A DNA stretch of 64,000 bases from Candidatus Villigracilis saccharophilus. GTDB lineage: Bacteria; Chloroflexota; Anaerolineae; Anaerolineales; Villigracilaceae. The stretch covers positions 62,001 through 126,000 of the forward strand of contig JADJNA010000055.1 in the NCBI GenBank assembly GCA_016709305.1, given 5' to 3'. Shown here in pieces: positions 41,521 through 50,706 of this stretch (within the stretch, counting starts at the first letter, position 1; each line of letters opens with the position of its first letter). The translations under genes and the position numbers were made by a program. Under the pieces are notes generated by a model. That model saw nothing but the letters and a program-made list of their open reading frames with translations, ran no database searches and had not been told where the DNA came from.

Positions 41521-41775
41521 TTAGCGGCGGATTGCTTTAACGATCCACAACAGAACAACAGATCCAAGCAGTGTTACCAGCAAGGTCGGAAGCGTGATGG
41601 CGTCATTGATCGTTCCGACACCCAGCAGCGGGCTGATGAAGGTTCCAGCCAGGAACGCGCCCACGATGCCCACGACGATATCGAGCAGCAGTCCCTGCTG
41701 TGAATTGGTGTGCATGATCCTGCTGGCGACATAACCAACCAGTGCGCCAAAAATTAGATATATGATGAGGTTCAT
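41521..41775 (-). CDS. GlsB/YeaQ/YmgE stress membrane protein
   Basis: An 84-residue three-helix protein of the GlsB/YeaQ (transglycosylase-associated) family: 'IYLIFGALVGYVASRIMHTN' then 'LLLDIVVGIVGAFLAGTFIS'. It is typically induced by osmotic and stationary stress. A strong hairpin lies upstream (41820-41857) after CsbD. Paralog at 42666. Confidence 0.93.
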   Translation of the reverse strand: MNLIIYLIFGALVGYVASRIMHTNSQQGLLLDIVVGIVGAFLAGTFISPLLGVGTINDAITLPTLLVTLLGSVVLLWIVKAIRR

Positions 41776-41819
41776 TTTTTTTCTTCTCCAAATTGATATT
41801 TGAAATAACGAGGTAGGTG

Positions 41820-41857
41820 GGTCATTCCCACTTCCTAGGATGGAAGTGGGAATGACC
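41820..41857 (-). terminator. perfect 16-bp hairpin without T-run
   Basis: GGTCATTCCCACTTCC / GGAAGTGGGAATGACC (41820-41835 with 41842-41857), 6-base loop. It is 8 bases after the CsbD stop on the minus strand and has no T-tract, so it may act as a 3' end stabiliser or a processing or terminator element. Confidence 0.65.
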
Positions 41858-41864
41858 TTTGCAA

Positions 41865-42104
41865 TTATTTAACGGGTGTGGGGGCGGTCTTCTTCTTCAT
41901 ATCGGCTTCATATTCGGTCACGCGCTTATCAATTTCATTGGCGGCGGCTTCACGAGTGTAGCCATATTTTTCCTGCAGCAAGCCGGTTAGGACATCGAAC
42001 TTGCCGGCAGCCCGGTCGAGATCGTCGTCTGTGAGTTTGCCCCACCAGGCTTTGGCCTCGCCCCGGATTTGTTTCCATTTTCCTTCGAATATATCTTTAT
42101 TCAT
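41865..42104 (-). CDS. CsbD-family stress protein
   Basis: A 79-residue CsbD protein: 'NKDIFEGKWKQIRGEAKAWW' with 'GKLTDDDLDRAAGKFDVLTG' and 'YGYTREAAANEIDKRV'. Small general-stress protein of unknown mechanism. The start follows a strong 'aaggaggatcca'. Confidence 0.95.
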   Translation of the reverse strand: MNKDIFEGKWKQIRGEAKAWWGKLTDDDLDRAAGKFDVLTGLLQEKYGYTREAAANEIDKRVTEYEADMKKKTAPTPVK

Positions 42105-42130
42105 TGGATCCTCCTTGGATCACGTGGAAA

Positions 42131-42165
42131 GACTGTCCCAATTAACTCCGGCGCACGGGACAGTT
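42131..42165 (-). terminator. hairpin after receiver gene
   Basis: GACTGTCCC / GGGACAGTT (one G-T wobble), 42131-42139 with 42157-42165, without T-run. It lies just past the stop of the receiver gene at 42184. Confidence 0.55.
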
Positions 42166-42183
42166 GAAGATGCACCGGGTTTC

Positions 42184-42573
42184 TTATTTCAGCGATATGG
42201 CATCATTTTTAAGAACACTTGCCTCAACAATTCGCAGGCGTTCGGCCACACGTTCAGGGGTTTCTCCTTTACTGATAAATGCGTCTGCGCCTGCGGAGAG
42301 TGCGGCTTGCTGACGGGCATCCAGATGGCTGATGAGAACAACGACTAGCGCTGATGGGCAAGCTTTTCGAAGCTTCATAAGTGCCAAATCGGGTTTGCTG
42401 GGGAGCAAATCCCAATCCACCAACAGAATATCTATACGATTGATCGGTACCTGGGCTAATGTGGTTGCCCAATCTGCAGCTTCTCCAACTAAATCCATCT
42501 TCAAGTCTAGTATGAGGAGACGTAAGGCGGAGCGTTCTTCGTTCTTGGCATCAGCTAAATATATGCGGGTCAT
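42184..42573 (-). CDS. single-domain response regulator
   Basis: A 129-residue receiver with no output domain. The phospho-Asp is in 'IDILLVDWDLLPSKP', the switch Ser/Thr near 'VVVLISHLDARQQ', and the Lys in 'DAFISKGETPERVAERL'. It may act through protein contact. It starts after 'ggatgag' and is followed by the third repeat copy upstream. Its partner kinase is not adjacent. Confidence 0.82.
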   Translation of the reverse strand: MTRIYLADAKNEERSALRLLILDLKMDLVGEAADWATTLAQVPINRIDILLVDWDLLPSKPDLALMKLRKACPSALVVVLISHLDARQQAALSAGADAFISKGETPERVAERLRIVEASVLKNDAISLK

Positions 42574-42577
42574 ACAC

Positions 42578-42648
42578 TCATCCTACAATGAATACTCCCC
42601 GGACACATCCTGCGTCTGGGGAGTATTCTCATCCGCCACTTGGGGATA
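42578..42648 (-). repeat. stem-loop repeat, copy 3
   Basis: Stem GAATACTCCCCGGAC / GTCTGGGGAGTATTC (42590-42604 with 42614-42628, 15 bp with a G-T wobble), loop ACATCCTGC, tail ATCCGCCACTTGGGGA. Both stem sides differ from other copies in matched positions. It lies 17 bases from the stop of the GlsB gene at 42666. Confidence 0.85.
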
Positions 42649-42665
42649 TGTACACAGATCAGGAA

Positions 42666-43046
42666 TTATTGCAGGAACGACATCCCCTTAATCGCGGTGC
42701 AAAATTCTGCAGTGGATCCCAACTGCCAGCAAGTGGAATAGATGTAGATGAGCAGTATGATGATCAAAACTACTATGAACCCGCCGATATTACGGAATAA
42801 CTTGGAGATCGCCAGTAGGATGACAGCACCTCCCATCGATACCAGTAAGGCGGGCATACTATAGTTGCTCTCGTTAATGGTGCTGATATTGAAGAGCGGG
42901 GTCAGGAAGTAGCCAGCCACGAATGCGCCTACAATGCCGACGATAATATCGGCGATCGTTCCCTGCCGGCCGTTGGTTTTCATAATGAGACTGGCGACCC
43001 AGCCGATGAGCCCGCCGACGATGATCCATATAATAAAGTTAATCAT
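42666..43046 (-). CDS. GlsB/YeaQ/YmgE stress membrane protein, extended
   Basis: About 126 residues. The N-terminal 85 residues match GlsB/YeaQ ('IWIIVGGLIGWVASLIMKTN', 'ADIIVGIVGAFVAGYFL'). The C-terminus adds a further helix, 'FIVVLIIILLIYIYSTCWQL', and a short tail. I place the start at 43046 after 'aggagaagaaa', as the upstream part is not conserved. Confidence 0.88.
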   Translation of the reverse strand: MINFIIWIIVGGLIGWVASLIMKTNGRQGTIADIIVGIVGAFVAGYFLTPLFNISTINESNYSMPALLVSMGGAVILLAISKLFRNIGGFIVVLIIILLIYIYSTCWQLGSTAEFCTAIKGMSFLQ

Positions 43047-43099
43047 TTTCTTCTCCTGTGGATGTGATAATGACACGCGAGTCTACGCGGTTCATGAAT

Positions 43100-43171
43100 T
43101 CATCATACAATGAACACTCCCCAACCGCATCCATCGGCTGGGGAGTGTTCATCTCCGCTACTTGGGGGAGG
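43100..43171 (-). repeat. stem-loop repeat, copy 4
   Basis: Stem GAACACTCCCCAACCG / CGGCTGGGGAGTGTTC (43112-43127 with 43135-43150, 16 positions with one mismatch), loop CATCCAT, tail ATCTCCGCTACTTGGGGGAG, and a TTCATCATACAA leader. It is 11 bases from the stop of the HD-GYP gene. Confidence 0.88.
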
Positions 43172-43181
43172 AGTAAAAAAT

Positions 43182-45029
43182 TTAATTGGGGACATGCATG
43201 AAAACATCCACGACCTGCGGATCAAAGTGAATGCCTGATAAGGCACGGATGTGTTCGTAGACCTTTTCTTTCGGCCAGGCTGAGCGATAAGGGCGGTCTG
43301 AACTTAATGCGTCCCAAACATCTACAATGGTAAAGATGCGCGCAAACAATGGGATCTGGGTTCCTTTTAATCCATCTGGATATCCGCTCCCATCCCATTT
43401 TTCATGATGATAGCGGGGAATATCCAGGGCAAGCCGTAGATAACGAATGGGAGCCAGCATTTCATAGGCAACGGTTGGATGCTTCTTCATCTCTGTTTGT
43501 TCTTCGACCGTCAACGGGCCGGGTTTATGCAGGATGCTGTCTGAAACACCCATCTTGCCTATATCGTGCAGGAGCGATCCCCAACGGACTTGTACCAGTT
43601 CCGCGTCGCTCAACCCAAAAGCCCGTCCAAGTTTCACGGCCATCTCCGTCACCCGCAGCGTATGCCATTCGGTTTCTTTGTCACGCAAGTCGAGTGCGCG
43701 TGACCAGCCTTCTATTGTGGCATCATAAGCCAGCGTGAGTTCAGAATTGGAGCGTTGCAGGCTTTGAAACAGAGTGGCATTTTCGATCGCGATGGCTGTT
43801 TGTCCCGCCAGCGTATCGAAGAAGTCGAACCACTCTGCGTCAGGTTCAAATACGGTGCGATTAAACACTTCCAGTACACCTTTTACCTGTCCTTTGGTAA
43901 TTAATGGCACACCATAATAGCAGACAAAATTTTCCTCTGTCAAAAAATTTTTCAGGAAAGCGTTATTTTGCGCAACTGTTAGATCCGGGATCTGGACAAG
44001 TTGACGTTCCAGTGCGGCGCGGCCGGCATAACTCTCGCCCAGCCGGACCTGCGCCTTTTTGACGTTTTTAGTGCGAAAACCGCGTTCAGCACCAAACTCC
44101 AGGATCTGGGAATTTGAATTTAGGATCAAAATATCGGCGGCATCAACATCAAGTTCAACCGTGACGTGCGTGAGTATTTCAGCCAGGCTTAGTTTTAGAT
44201 CGAAATTCGCTGTGATGACTCTGTCTATGGCGCTTAGCGCGGTAAGATGTTCAAACTGCCGCCGTATCTTTTCCTCGGCGAGTTTGCGCGCGGTAATGTC
44301 ACGAGCGGTTCCCTGAAATCCAATGATATTTTTACCACTATAGTGGGGGGTTGATAGCACTTCCACGTAATGTACTTTCCCATCCTTCCCCCGCACAGCA
44401 TATTCCGCGGATTCTTCAAAACTTTCCCCTGCCAGGATTTTTGTCAGCCTTTTGCGGTATTGCTCCAAATATTGCTGCGGGATAATATCCCAAATATTCA
44501 TCGAAAAAAACTCTTCCTCGCTGTATACCAGTTCCTTACTCATGACTTTATTAACGGTCAATATTTTCCCGGATGATTCAATAATAAAAATACCATCAGG
44601 GCTTTGATTAACGAGATCGTGATATTTCTTTTCGTTCGCCTCCAGGGCAACCGTTACGCGTCGTTGCTCGGTAATGTCACGGATATTGCATTGGATCACC
44701 TTTTCATTGCCCACCAAATACACATTGCTGACGAATTCCACCTGGATCAGGCGCCCATCCTTTGTCTTGAGCGGCAGGTCATCGTAACGGATGAACTCAT
44801 TCTCCTGTAATGCTTCAAAGGCTTCCTTGCTTGCGTTGATATCTCTGAATGCGCCTACTTCCCAAAGTTTTTTTTTCACGAATTCTTCGCGCGAATAACC
44901 AAGCATTTTTATTAAATATGGATTGACATCCTCGATCATGCCTGTTTTGGCATCCAGAATTAAGATCCCATCCTGTGCAGATTCGAACAGCCGGCGGTAA
45001 CGAAGCTCTGAATCTTTTAGGTTTTGCAC
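43182..45029 (-). CDS. PAS-PAS-GAF-HD-GYP cyclic-di-GMP phosphodiesterase
   Basis: About 615 residues. Two PAS domains (about 5-125 and 125-245), one GAF (about 265-430), then a C-terminal HD-GYP. The HD-GYP motifs are clear: 'HDIGKMG' and 'HHEKWDGSGYPDGLKG'. It breaks down c-di-GMP. I place the start at GTG 45029 because 'ggagatggtatc' and the first codons match the start of the neighbouring GGDEF gene; the ATG at 45092 adds an unmatched leader. It is paired with the GGDEF gene. Confidence 0.92.
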   Translation of the reverse strand: MQNLKDSELRYRRLFESAQDGILILDAKTGMIEDVNPYLIKMLGYSREEFVKKKLWEVGAFRDINASKEAFEALQENEFIRYDDLPLKTKDGRLIQVEFVSNVYLVGNEKVIQCNIRDITEQRRVTVALEANEKKYHDLVNQSPDGIFIIESSGKILTVNKVMSKELVYSEEEFFSMNIWDIIPQQYLEQYRKRLTKILAGESFEESAEYAVRGKDGKVHYVEVLSTPHYSGKNIIGFQGTARDITARKLAEEKIRRQFEHLTALSAIDRVITANFDLKLSLAEILTHVTVELDVDAADILILNSNSQILEFGAERGFRTKNVKKAQVRLGESYAGRAALERQLVQIPDLTVAQNNAFLKNFLTEENFVCYYGVPLITKGQVKGVLEVFNRTVFEPDAEWFDFFDTLAGQTAIAIENATLFQSLQRSNSELTLAYDATIEGWSRALDLRDKETEWHTLRVTEMAVKLGRAFGLSDAELVQVRWGSLLHDIGKMGVSDSILHKPGPLTVEEQTEMKKHPTVAYEMLAPIRYLRLALDIPRYHHEKWDGSGYPDGLKGTQIPLFARIFTIVDVWDALSSDRPYRSAWPKEKVYEHIRALSGIHFDPQVVDVFMHVPN

Positions 45030-45100
45030 GATACCATCTCCATTTTTCTGGTAGTACCTGTATAAAGAACCAGACAATATCAGGATAAACACTTCGGCAG

Positions 45101-45174
45101 TTCATCATACAACGAAGACACCCCGGCCGCATCCATCAGACAGGGTGTCTTCGTCTCCGCCACTTGGGGGAGGT
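45101..45174 (-). repeat. stem-loop repeat, copy 5
   Basis: Stem CGAAGACACCC / GGGTGTCTTCG (45113-45123 with 45143-45153), inner part less paired, tail GTCTCCGCCACTTGGGGGAGG. It is only 3 bases from the stop of the GGDEF gene at 45177. Matched changes in the stem are obvious against copy 4. Confidence 0.85.
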
Positions 45175-45176
45175 TG

Positions 45177-46613
45177 TCAGGAAGTTTTCATCTGGTAAAC
45201 AACAATTCTGTCGCGTCCGTCATTTTTTGCTGAATATAAGGCTTCATCAGCCGCTTTCAACAATTCATTTTCGGTCATTCCATGTTCAGGCATACATGCG
45301 ATGCCTGCTGATAATGTTATCCTGACAGCGGTCTCTTCGCCATAATGGATCTGCTGAAGCCCCTTGAGAAATATACGGATCTGCTCCACCCGCTCCTGCG
45401 TATCTGCAATGGACGAATCTGGCAGAATGAGGATGAATTCATCCCCTCCATAGCGGCATGAAATATCGCTTTTGCGCAGCCGCTCGCGCAGAAGGTTTCC
45501 AAAATCACGTAATATCTCATCTCCAGCCGCATGCCCAAAAGAATCGTTGAATAGTTTAAAGCCATCAACGTCAAGCATCACTACACACAATGGAGTTTTC
45601 CGCCGCTGCGCCATATGTAGTTCGCGTGGTAAAGTCTCGTCCAGGTAACGTCTGTTAAACAAACCGGTCAGCAGATCATGGAAAACCTGATAACGTAGTT
45701 CTTCACGCAGTTTCAAATGGGAAAGGGAGAGCTTGATCGATTCGCTGACTGATATCGCCAATTGCTGACGGCTGACTTTTTGTCTGTCAGTCTGGGTTGC
45801 ACTGCTAACAAGGCAAAATACACCCAATGCCTTCCCCTGAACCATCAATGGCAGGCAAAGGTAGCCGGCCTGAGGCGGATGAGAAAAATGATTGCACAAC
45901 AGATCAGTCTCTGGATTAACAACTTTGTGCAATTGGCCGCGCCGCAGCGCCCAACAATCCCCCGATAATAAAGCAGGTTCCATAAGAAGTACTTCAGCGC
46001 CCCAATGTACAACCACTTTAAGCTGCTGATCACTATCATTCAAGATTGCGAAAAATCCATTCAATCCTGGAAATAATTCAACCGCAGTCTGGGTAATTAC
46101 TTGATAGGCTTCTGCATGTGTCATACAGGATTGCAGCAGGTCATTCATTTGATTGAGCAGTTGCATTTCCCGGTCACGGCTTTGGAGTTCATCCACCAGA
46201 AGTAAAAGTTCATTATTCGCCAATTGAGCGCGAGTCTCCGCAAGCCTGCGGTCTGTGATGTCGCGGATGTCGCATTGGATCACTTTTTCGCCGCCCGCAA
46301 AATACACGTTACTGACAAACTCCACTTCGACCATTTTGCCGTCTTTTGATTTGAGCGGCAAATCTTCATAGCGAATATATTCATTATCCTGCAATGCTTC
46401 AAAGGCATCCTGACTGGCTTTAATGTCTTTGAACGCGCCAACTTCCCAGAGTTTCTTCTTTACAAACTCTTCGCGCGAATAACCAAGCATTTTTATTAAA
46501 TATGGGTTCACATCCTCGATCATACCCGTTGTGGCATCCAAAATTAATATTCCGTCCTGAGCCGCTTCAAACAGGCGTCGGTAGCGAAGTTCTGAATCTT
46601 TTAATTTTTGCAT
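45177..46613 (-). CDS. PAS-GAF-GGDEF diguanylate cyclase
   Basis: A 478-residue diguanylate cyclase. PAS (about 1-120), coil, GAF (about 155-300), GGDEF (about 315-478). The signature is intact: 'SCRYGGDEFILILPDSS', with the inhibitory I-site 'RKSD' five residues before it. It makes c-di-GMP and should be product-inhibited. Its first ~125 residues are nearly the same as those of the HD-GYP gene next to it, including the ribosome site, so one copied the other's PAS recently. Confidence 0.94.
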   Translation of the reverse strand: MQKLKDSELRYRRLFEAAQDGILILDATTGMIEDVNPYLIKMLGYSREEFVKKKLWEVGAFKDIKASQDAFEALQDNEYIRYEDLPLKSKDGKMVEVEFVSNVYFAGGEKVIQCDIRDITDRRLAETRAQLANNELLLLVDELQSRDREMQLLNQMNDLLQSCMTHAEAYQVITQTAVELFPGLNGFFAILNDSDQQLKVVVHWGAEVLLMEPALLSGDCWALRRGQLHKVVNPETDLLCNHFSHPPQAGYLCLPLMVQGKALGVFCLVSSATQTDRQKVSRQQLAISVSESIKLSLSHLKLREELRYQVFHDLLTGLFNRRYLDETLPRELHMAQRRKTPLCVVMLDVDGFKLFNDSFGHAAGDEILRDFGNLLRERLRKSDISCRYGGDEFILILPDSSIADTQERVEQIRIFLKGLQQIHYGEETAVRITLSAGIACMPEHGMTENELLKAADEALYSAKNDGRDRIVVYQMKTS

Positions 46614-46878
46614 AATTTCATCTCCATTTTCCGGTGTTCTCTTTTACTGAGGACCAGTCAGCCTCTCGAACAAGGACAAACATTCGGCAGGTAATCATGT
46701 TACAAGGCCCAGGAGGAGATGGAAGCAAAGTGACGGTCTCGTAGTAGGTAGGCGGAAAATCGATTCCCCGTCACTTTCCAGGACAGGACTTCTTCATAAC
46801 ATTCAGGCAGTGATCGTAAAGAAAGAATGAGATCGTTCATCCCAGACACGCGGTACCCTTGATAATTTTTTTTGAACA
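46614..46878. other. intergenic region before GGDEF gene
   Basis: About 265 bases with no open frame. It holds a short inverted repeat GTGACGG / CCGTCAC (around 46730-46775) and presumably the promoter of the GGDEF-HD-GYP pair on the minus strand. I see nothing else in it. Confidence 0.4.
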
Positions 46879-48522
46879 TTATTGACCTTGAAGAGCGGCG
46901 GGCTCACGACCCCAAGCGCGGGAATCATTTATGTAAGCAGGCAAGTTGTTCCAATCGATGTAAGTGGCGGGAAGTGCGTCGTTCGTGTGCCACCAGTCAT
47001 TTGTACCGCTAAAATTGTTCGCCCAATCGTTCAGCCGCAGAGCAGTATGATATTCCCAATCGGTGCCGGCGGCGAGCACTGCTGTCCCATAGTTGACCGT
47101 GAAATAATAGGTGAAACCAGATGCGAGGGTCGGACCTGTAACGTTAGCCGCCCCGGATTGATCGTAATATTTTTCCAGCACGTAACTGGCCGCAGGCTGA
47201 GACGCGTCAATCGTGAAGTAGATCCGCACAGAAATTTTTGACTGTGCGCCGGAGCCGTTATTCCTGATCAGGTAGTGAAATGTAGATTGCTGTTGATTAT
47301 CAGTGCCGCCCGTGATCAGCTGTACCCTCAAATCGCCAGTGCTGACTGGTGTGTTTATTGGCTCATTAGGTGTGGGGGTGAGGATGGCTATTTGATCAAC
47401 TGGTGTATTGACAGCACTCAGGTCACTGCCGCCATCAGGCTGGTCAATGTTGCGATGCTGGAAAAGAAGATCCTTGGTAAACTGCCCCATATAGTTCTCA
47501 CCGCCAAGCAGGTTCCAGCTTCTATCAAACATCATCGGCTGCCAAAAATCATCAAAGACCCAGGCCGTCCAACTCACGCCCTTTGAGTCAAGATAGGCGC
47601 TGAATGGAACTCCAAACCCTGACTTGGTTCCGCTGGTGGGAAGACTGCCGCCCTGCTGCCAGCCCCATTCCGTGATGAAGTAGGGCACTGTTTTTGAGCT
47701 ATCCCCAAACCAGGAATCCCAAATGTTCGCGCCGCCGTGCTCGGGATAGATGTGTGCTGCATAAACCAGATTCCCGCCGCTGAAGGGATCGGCCGCCGCT
47801 TCAGAAACATTCTGCGACCAACGCGGGCCGCCGACCAGGATCAGATTCTTCGGCGCCGAGGCGCGCATAATATCCACCCAGGGCTGGGCGGTCTTTTTCC
47901 AGGTGCGCCAGTCATCGGGGTAGATCGGCTCGTTATAAAGTTCAAAGATCACATTGGGCGAGTCGGCATATTTTGGCGCGACATAATTCCAAAAAGCGCG
48001 CGTGGCCGTGTCCACACCCTGCGAGTTATAGTCTTTAATATAATGCCAATCGATGATGCAATAGACCTGCCTGCTGATGCAGTGTTGAACGGCGGGATCA
48101 AGATGCTTTGTGAAGTATCCGTCGGGATCGGCGATCCAGCCGGGCTGTCCGTCAATTGCGTTTGGATATACTGGCAGGCGAATGACGCGCGCGTACCATC
48201 CATTGGCGTTATCGGTCGCCATATCGATCAACAGGCTGGCATTACGCGTGCGTGAGTTTGCGACTGAAATATCCACAAGTGAAACTCCCCGCAGGATGAC
48301 AGTCTTCCCATCGGGGTCTTTGATATCACGACCGGATATGGATAGCCATGGTGTGCTGCTGGTTGGGGAAATCTGGGTGGAAGAAGTTTGGGTAGGCTGA
48401 GTAGATACGATGTGAGTAGGCATAATTTGAGTGGGCGAAACCTGGGTGGATAGAATGCCAAGCATCAGCGCAATGCCCAGGAAAGAGATTATTAATAAAC
48501 GAAAATTGAAATTACGAAACAT
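46879..48522 (-). CDS. secreted GH5 glucanase with C-terminal CBM3
   Basis: A 547-residue secreted enzyme. It has a signal helix, then a Ser/Thr/Pro/Gln-rich linker (repeats like 'PTQIMPTHIVSTQPTQTS'), a GH5 barrel (about 60-345) and a CBM3 module (about 395-545). The acid/base Glu is in 'VIFELYNEPIY' and the nucleophile Glu in 'PYFITEWGWQQGG'. The CBM3 shows 'LRVQLITGGTDNQQQSTFHY'. It likely cuts cellulose or beta-glucan. It is next to the cellulose-synthase-like gene, so it may edit the cell's own glucan. Confidence 0.9.
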   Translation of the reverse strand: MFRNFNFRLLIISFLGIALMLGILSTQVSPTQIMPTHIVSTQPTQTSSTQISPTSSTPWLSISGRDIKDPDGKTVILRGVSLVDISVANSRTRNASLLIDMATDNANGWYARVIRLPVYPNAIDGQPGWIADPDGYFTKHLDPAVQHCISRQVYCIIDWHYIKDYNSQGVDTATRAFWNYVAPKYADSPNVIFELYNEPIYPDDWRTWKKTAQPWVDIMRASAPKNLILVGGPRWSQNVSEAAADPFSGGNLVYAAHIYPEHGGANIWDSWFGDSSKTVPYFITEWGWQQGGSLPTSGTKSGFGVPFSAYLDSKGVSWTAWVFDDFWQPMMFDRSWNLLGGENYMGQFTKDLLFQHRNIDQPDGGSDLSAVNTPVDQIAILTPTPNEPINTPVSTGDLRVQLITGGTDNQQQSTFHYLIRNNGSGAQSKISVRIYFTIDASQPAASYVLEKYYDQSGAANVTGPTLASGFTYYFTVNYGTAVLAAGTDWEYHTALRLNDWANNFSGTNDWWHTNDALPATYIDWNNLPAYINDSRAWGREPAALQGQ

Positions 48523-48549
48523 ATTTTCACTCTATGGAAATTAATTTGT

Positions 48550-50700
48550 TTATCCGAGCCTGGCTTGCCAGCGGTCTTCACCAAATTTGTGAACTGTTTG
48601 ATGGCGATTTTGTATTCGCGGTTTTTTAGGCTTCTTTGGTTCTTTGGGCGGTTTCGCAGGTTTATCTGGTTTTCCTTGATTGCCCTTGACCGGGTGAACT
48701 TTAAAAATCTTCTCTGGTTTTAATTCAGCCGGGGCCAATCTTGCATAATTTGGTGTTTCGGTTGGCTGCGGTAATAGACGGAACATAAAAAAACCAATTA
48801 ACAGCAAGGTTGCCAGCGCCGCTGACCAGCGAGCGGCTTGAGTCTCTGCGATAACTCTTCCATCAATATCGCCAGGGCTTGTCACAAGGACCGGCTTGCC
48901 GCCGCGCTCACTGAGCAGGCTGTATGCGGGAGCTGCCAGATACAAACTCATCTGCCAAAACAGGAATATGACGGTAAGCCAGCCTTCGAAGGGTGGCCTG
49001 CTAAGCGCCAGGAACAACCCTGTCAAACCGCAGGCGATGCCAATACCGGTCTCCCACTGAGTGACAACCAGCGCTCGCAACAGGTTCGAGGCTCCCTTTG
49101 ATTTGGATGTCCGCAGGAACACGCCGCGCGGTTGAATCAGTCCCTGAATGCTGGCCAGGGTCACGACCCAGCTCAGACTAAAGAAACTTCCCATCGCGAG
49201 CAATGCCCGCGTCCAGGTCAGGTGCAACCTGTAGCGCAATGCCCATAAGAACCGCCCCAGTCCAAGGATAAGAAAGACCAGTGGAACAACTGCAACCGCC
49301 CCCGCCAAAGGCCTGACACCCGCATCCCACCCCAACATGCTGGCGATGCTGCTGATGACAAGCATCGTGGTAAATCCCATTGTGATAAATTCATTGAACC
49401 ATTGCAGGCTTGATAAAAGATAATAATAACGCTGAGCTGCTGTTAATTGATTCTTTGGATCCACCCAATGAGCCCAGGGCATCAGCGATTCCCAATGCTT
49501 GCGTAAGACCTGGATTCCGCCAAAACACCAGCGAAAACGCTGTTTCTTCAAGCTTTCAAAATTTAACGGCATGATGCCGTGTCCATAGGCTTGATTAATA
49601 TAAATGGACTTATATCCCAGCTTGAGGATGCGCAGGCTCGCCTCGGCATCCTCTGTGATACACCACTCGTCCCACCCGCCAATTTCCTCCACCACAGACT
49701 TGCGGATCAATCCCATCGTGCCGCAAAAGATAATTGCATTATGTTCATTCCTCGAAGGCATGGAGACTTCGAAAAAATATTTGTATGCGTCATAACAGGC
49801 TTCTAAAAATGGATTGCCCTTGTAGTCGCGATAGTCCTGCGGTGTCTGGACAAAGGCGACCCTTGGATCAACGAAGTATGGAATGAGTTCGCTTAAGTAA
49901 TTCGGCTGGACTTGATAGTCGGCGTCTATGATCGCAATGATCTCAGCCTCAGGGTCAGTTTGCGTGAGGGCAAAGTTCAATGCGCCGGATTTATATCCAG
50001 GCCATTTATCAAGGTGAAGGCATTTAAAGTGAGGACCCAATTCCTTACAAAGCGATTCCAGCGGGCGCCAGGTGGCCTCATCCGGGGTATTGTTATCGAT
50101 CAATAGCACTTCAAAATTGGGATAATTTATTTTCGCCAAAGTCCGTAATGTGGCTTCTACCACTTCCAGAGGTTCGTTATAAGCCGGTACTTGCAGCGAA
50201 ACCTTCGGGATGTATCCGCTAACAGGTTGCGCGAGACCGGCCAGGTGATTCCAATGGAAGCGTGTACAAACATCCAGCATTTCAAAGGTGTACGATAAAG
50301 AAAGTCCGATCGCAAGTAATTCTGCCAAAAACAAAATTAATGAGAACAGGAAACTTAGCGGGTTCAGCGGAGTAAAGGCCGTCACAGCAAAACTGTATGT
50401 GATATACAATGCGGACGAAAGTATGCTCATTGTCCAGGTCGTTTGTCCAAACCAATTCCAGTTCGGGAGCAGGAGAATCCAGACACTCCCCAACAGCATA
50501 GCCGCCAGACTGAGCATCAAGACTTCATTCGGCTCCCCAAAGGTGAATACCGCCCATAGATCCCCAAACACAATCACAGTCAACAGCCAGAGGAACCCGT
50601 TTAATTTATTGCCATGTTTGAAGCGAGTGCCCAAAAATAATGTAACGACCGAACTTATGATCAGCCAGAGGGCTGAAAGGGCCAGGAATCTTGTCAGCAT
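48550..50700 (-). CDS. GT2 cellulose-synthase-like glycosyltransferase
   Basis: A 716-residue processive GT2 with two to three N-terminal helices, a cytoplasmic catalytic domain (about 150-400) and several C-terminal helices. Conserved sites: 'LLIDNNTPDEATWRP', 'IAIIDADYQVQPNYL' (DxD), 'EWCITEDAEASLRILKLGYK' (TED) and 'KKQRFRWCFGGIQVL' (QxxRW). It polymerises a beta-glucan at the membrane. The C-terminus is Lys/Pro-rich ('KPDKPAKPPKEPKKPKKPRI'), an unusual tail that could bind polyanions or a partner. Confidence 0.9.
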   Translation of the reverse strand: MLTRFLALSALWLIISSVVTLFLGTRFKHGNKLNGFLWLLTVIVFGDLWAVFTFGEPNEVLMLSLAAMLLGSVWILLLPNWNWFGQTTWTMSILSSALYITYSFAVTAFTPLNPLSFLFSLILFLAELLAIGLSLSYTFEMLDVCTRFHWNHLAGLAQPVSGYIPKVSLQVPAYNEPLEVVEATLRTLAKINYPNFEVLLIDNNTPDEATWRPLESLCKELGPHFKCLHLDKWPGYKSGALNFALTQTDPEAEIIAIIDADYQVQPNYLSELIPYFVDPRVAFVQTPQDYRDYKGNPFLEACYDAYKYFFEVSMPSRNEHNAIIFCGTMGLIRKSVVEEIGGWDEWCITEDAEASLRILKLGYKSIYINQAYGHGIMPLNFESLKKQRFRWCFGGIQVLRKHWESLMPWAHWVDPKNQLTAAQRYYYLLSSLQWFNEFITMGFTTMLVISSIASMLGWDAGVRPLAGAVAVVPLVFLILGLGRFLWALRYRLHLTWTRALLAMGSFFSLSWVVTLASIQGLIQPRGVFLRTSKSKGASNLLRALVVTQWETGIGIACGLTGLFLALSRPPFEGWLTVIFLFWQMSLYLAAPAYSLLSERGGKPVLVTSPGDIDGRVIAETQAARWSAALATLLLIGFFMFRLLPQPTETPNYARLAPAELKPEKIFKVHPVKGNQGKPDKPAKPPKEPKKPKKPRIQNRHQTVHKFGEDRWQARLG

Positions 50701-50706
50701 TAAGTT

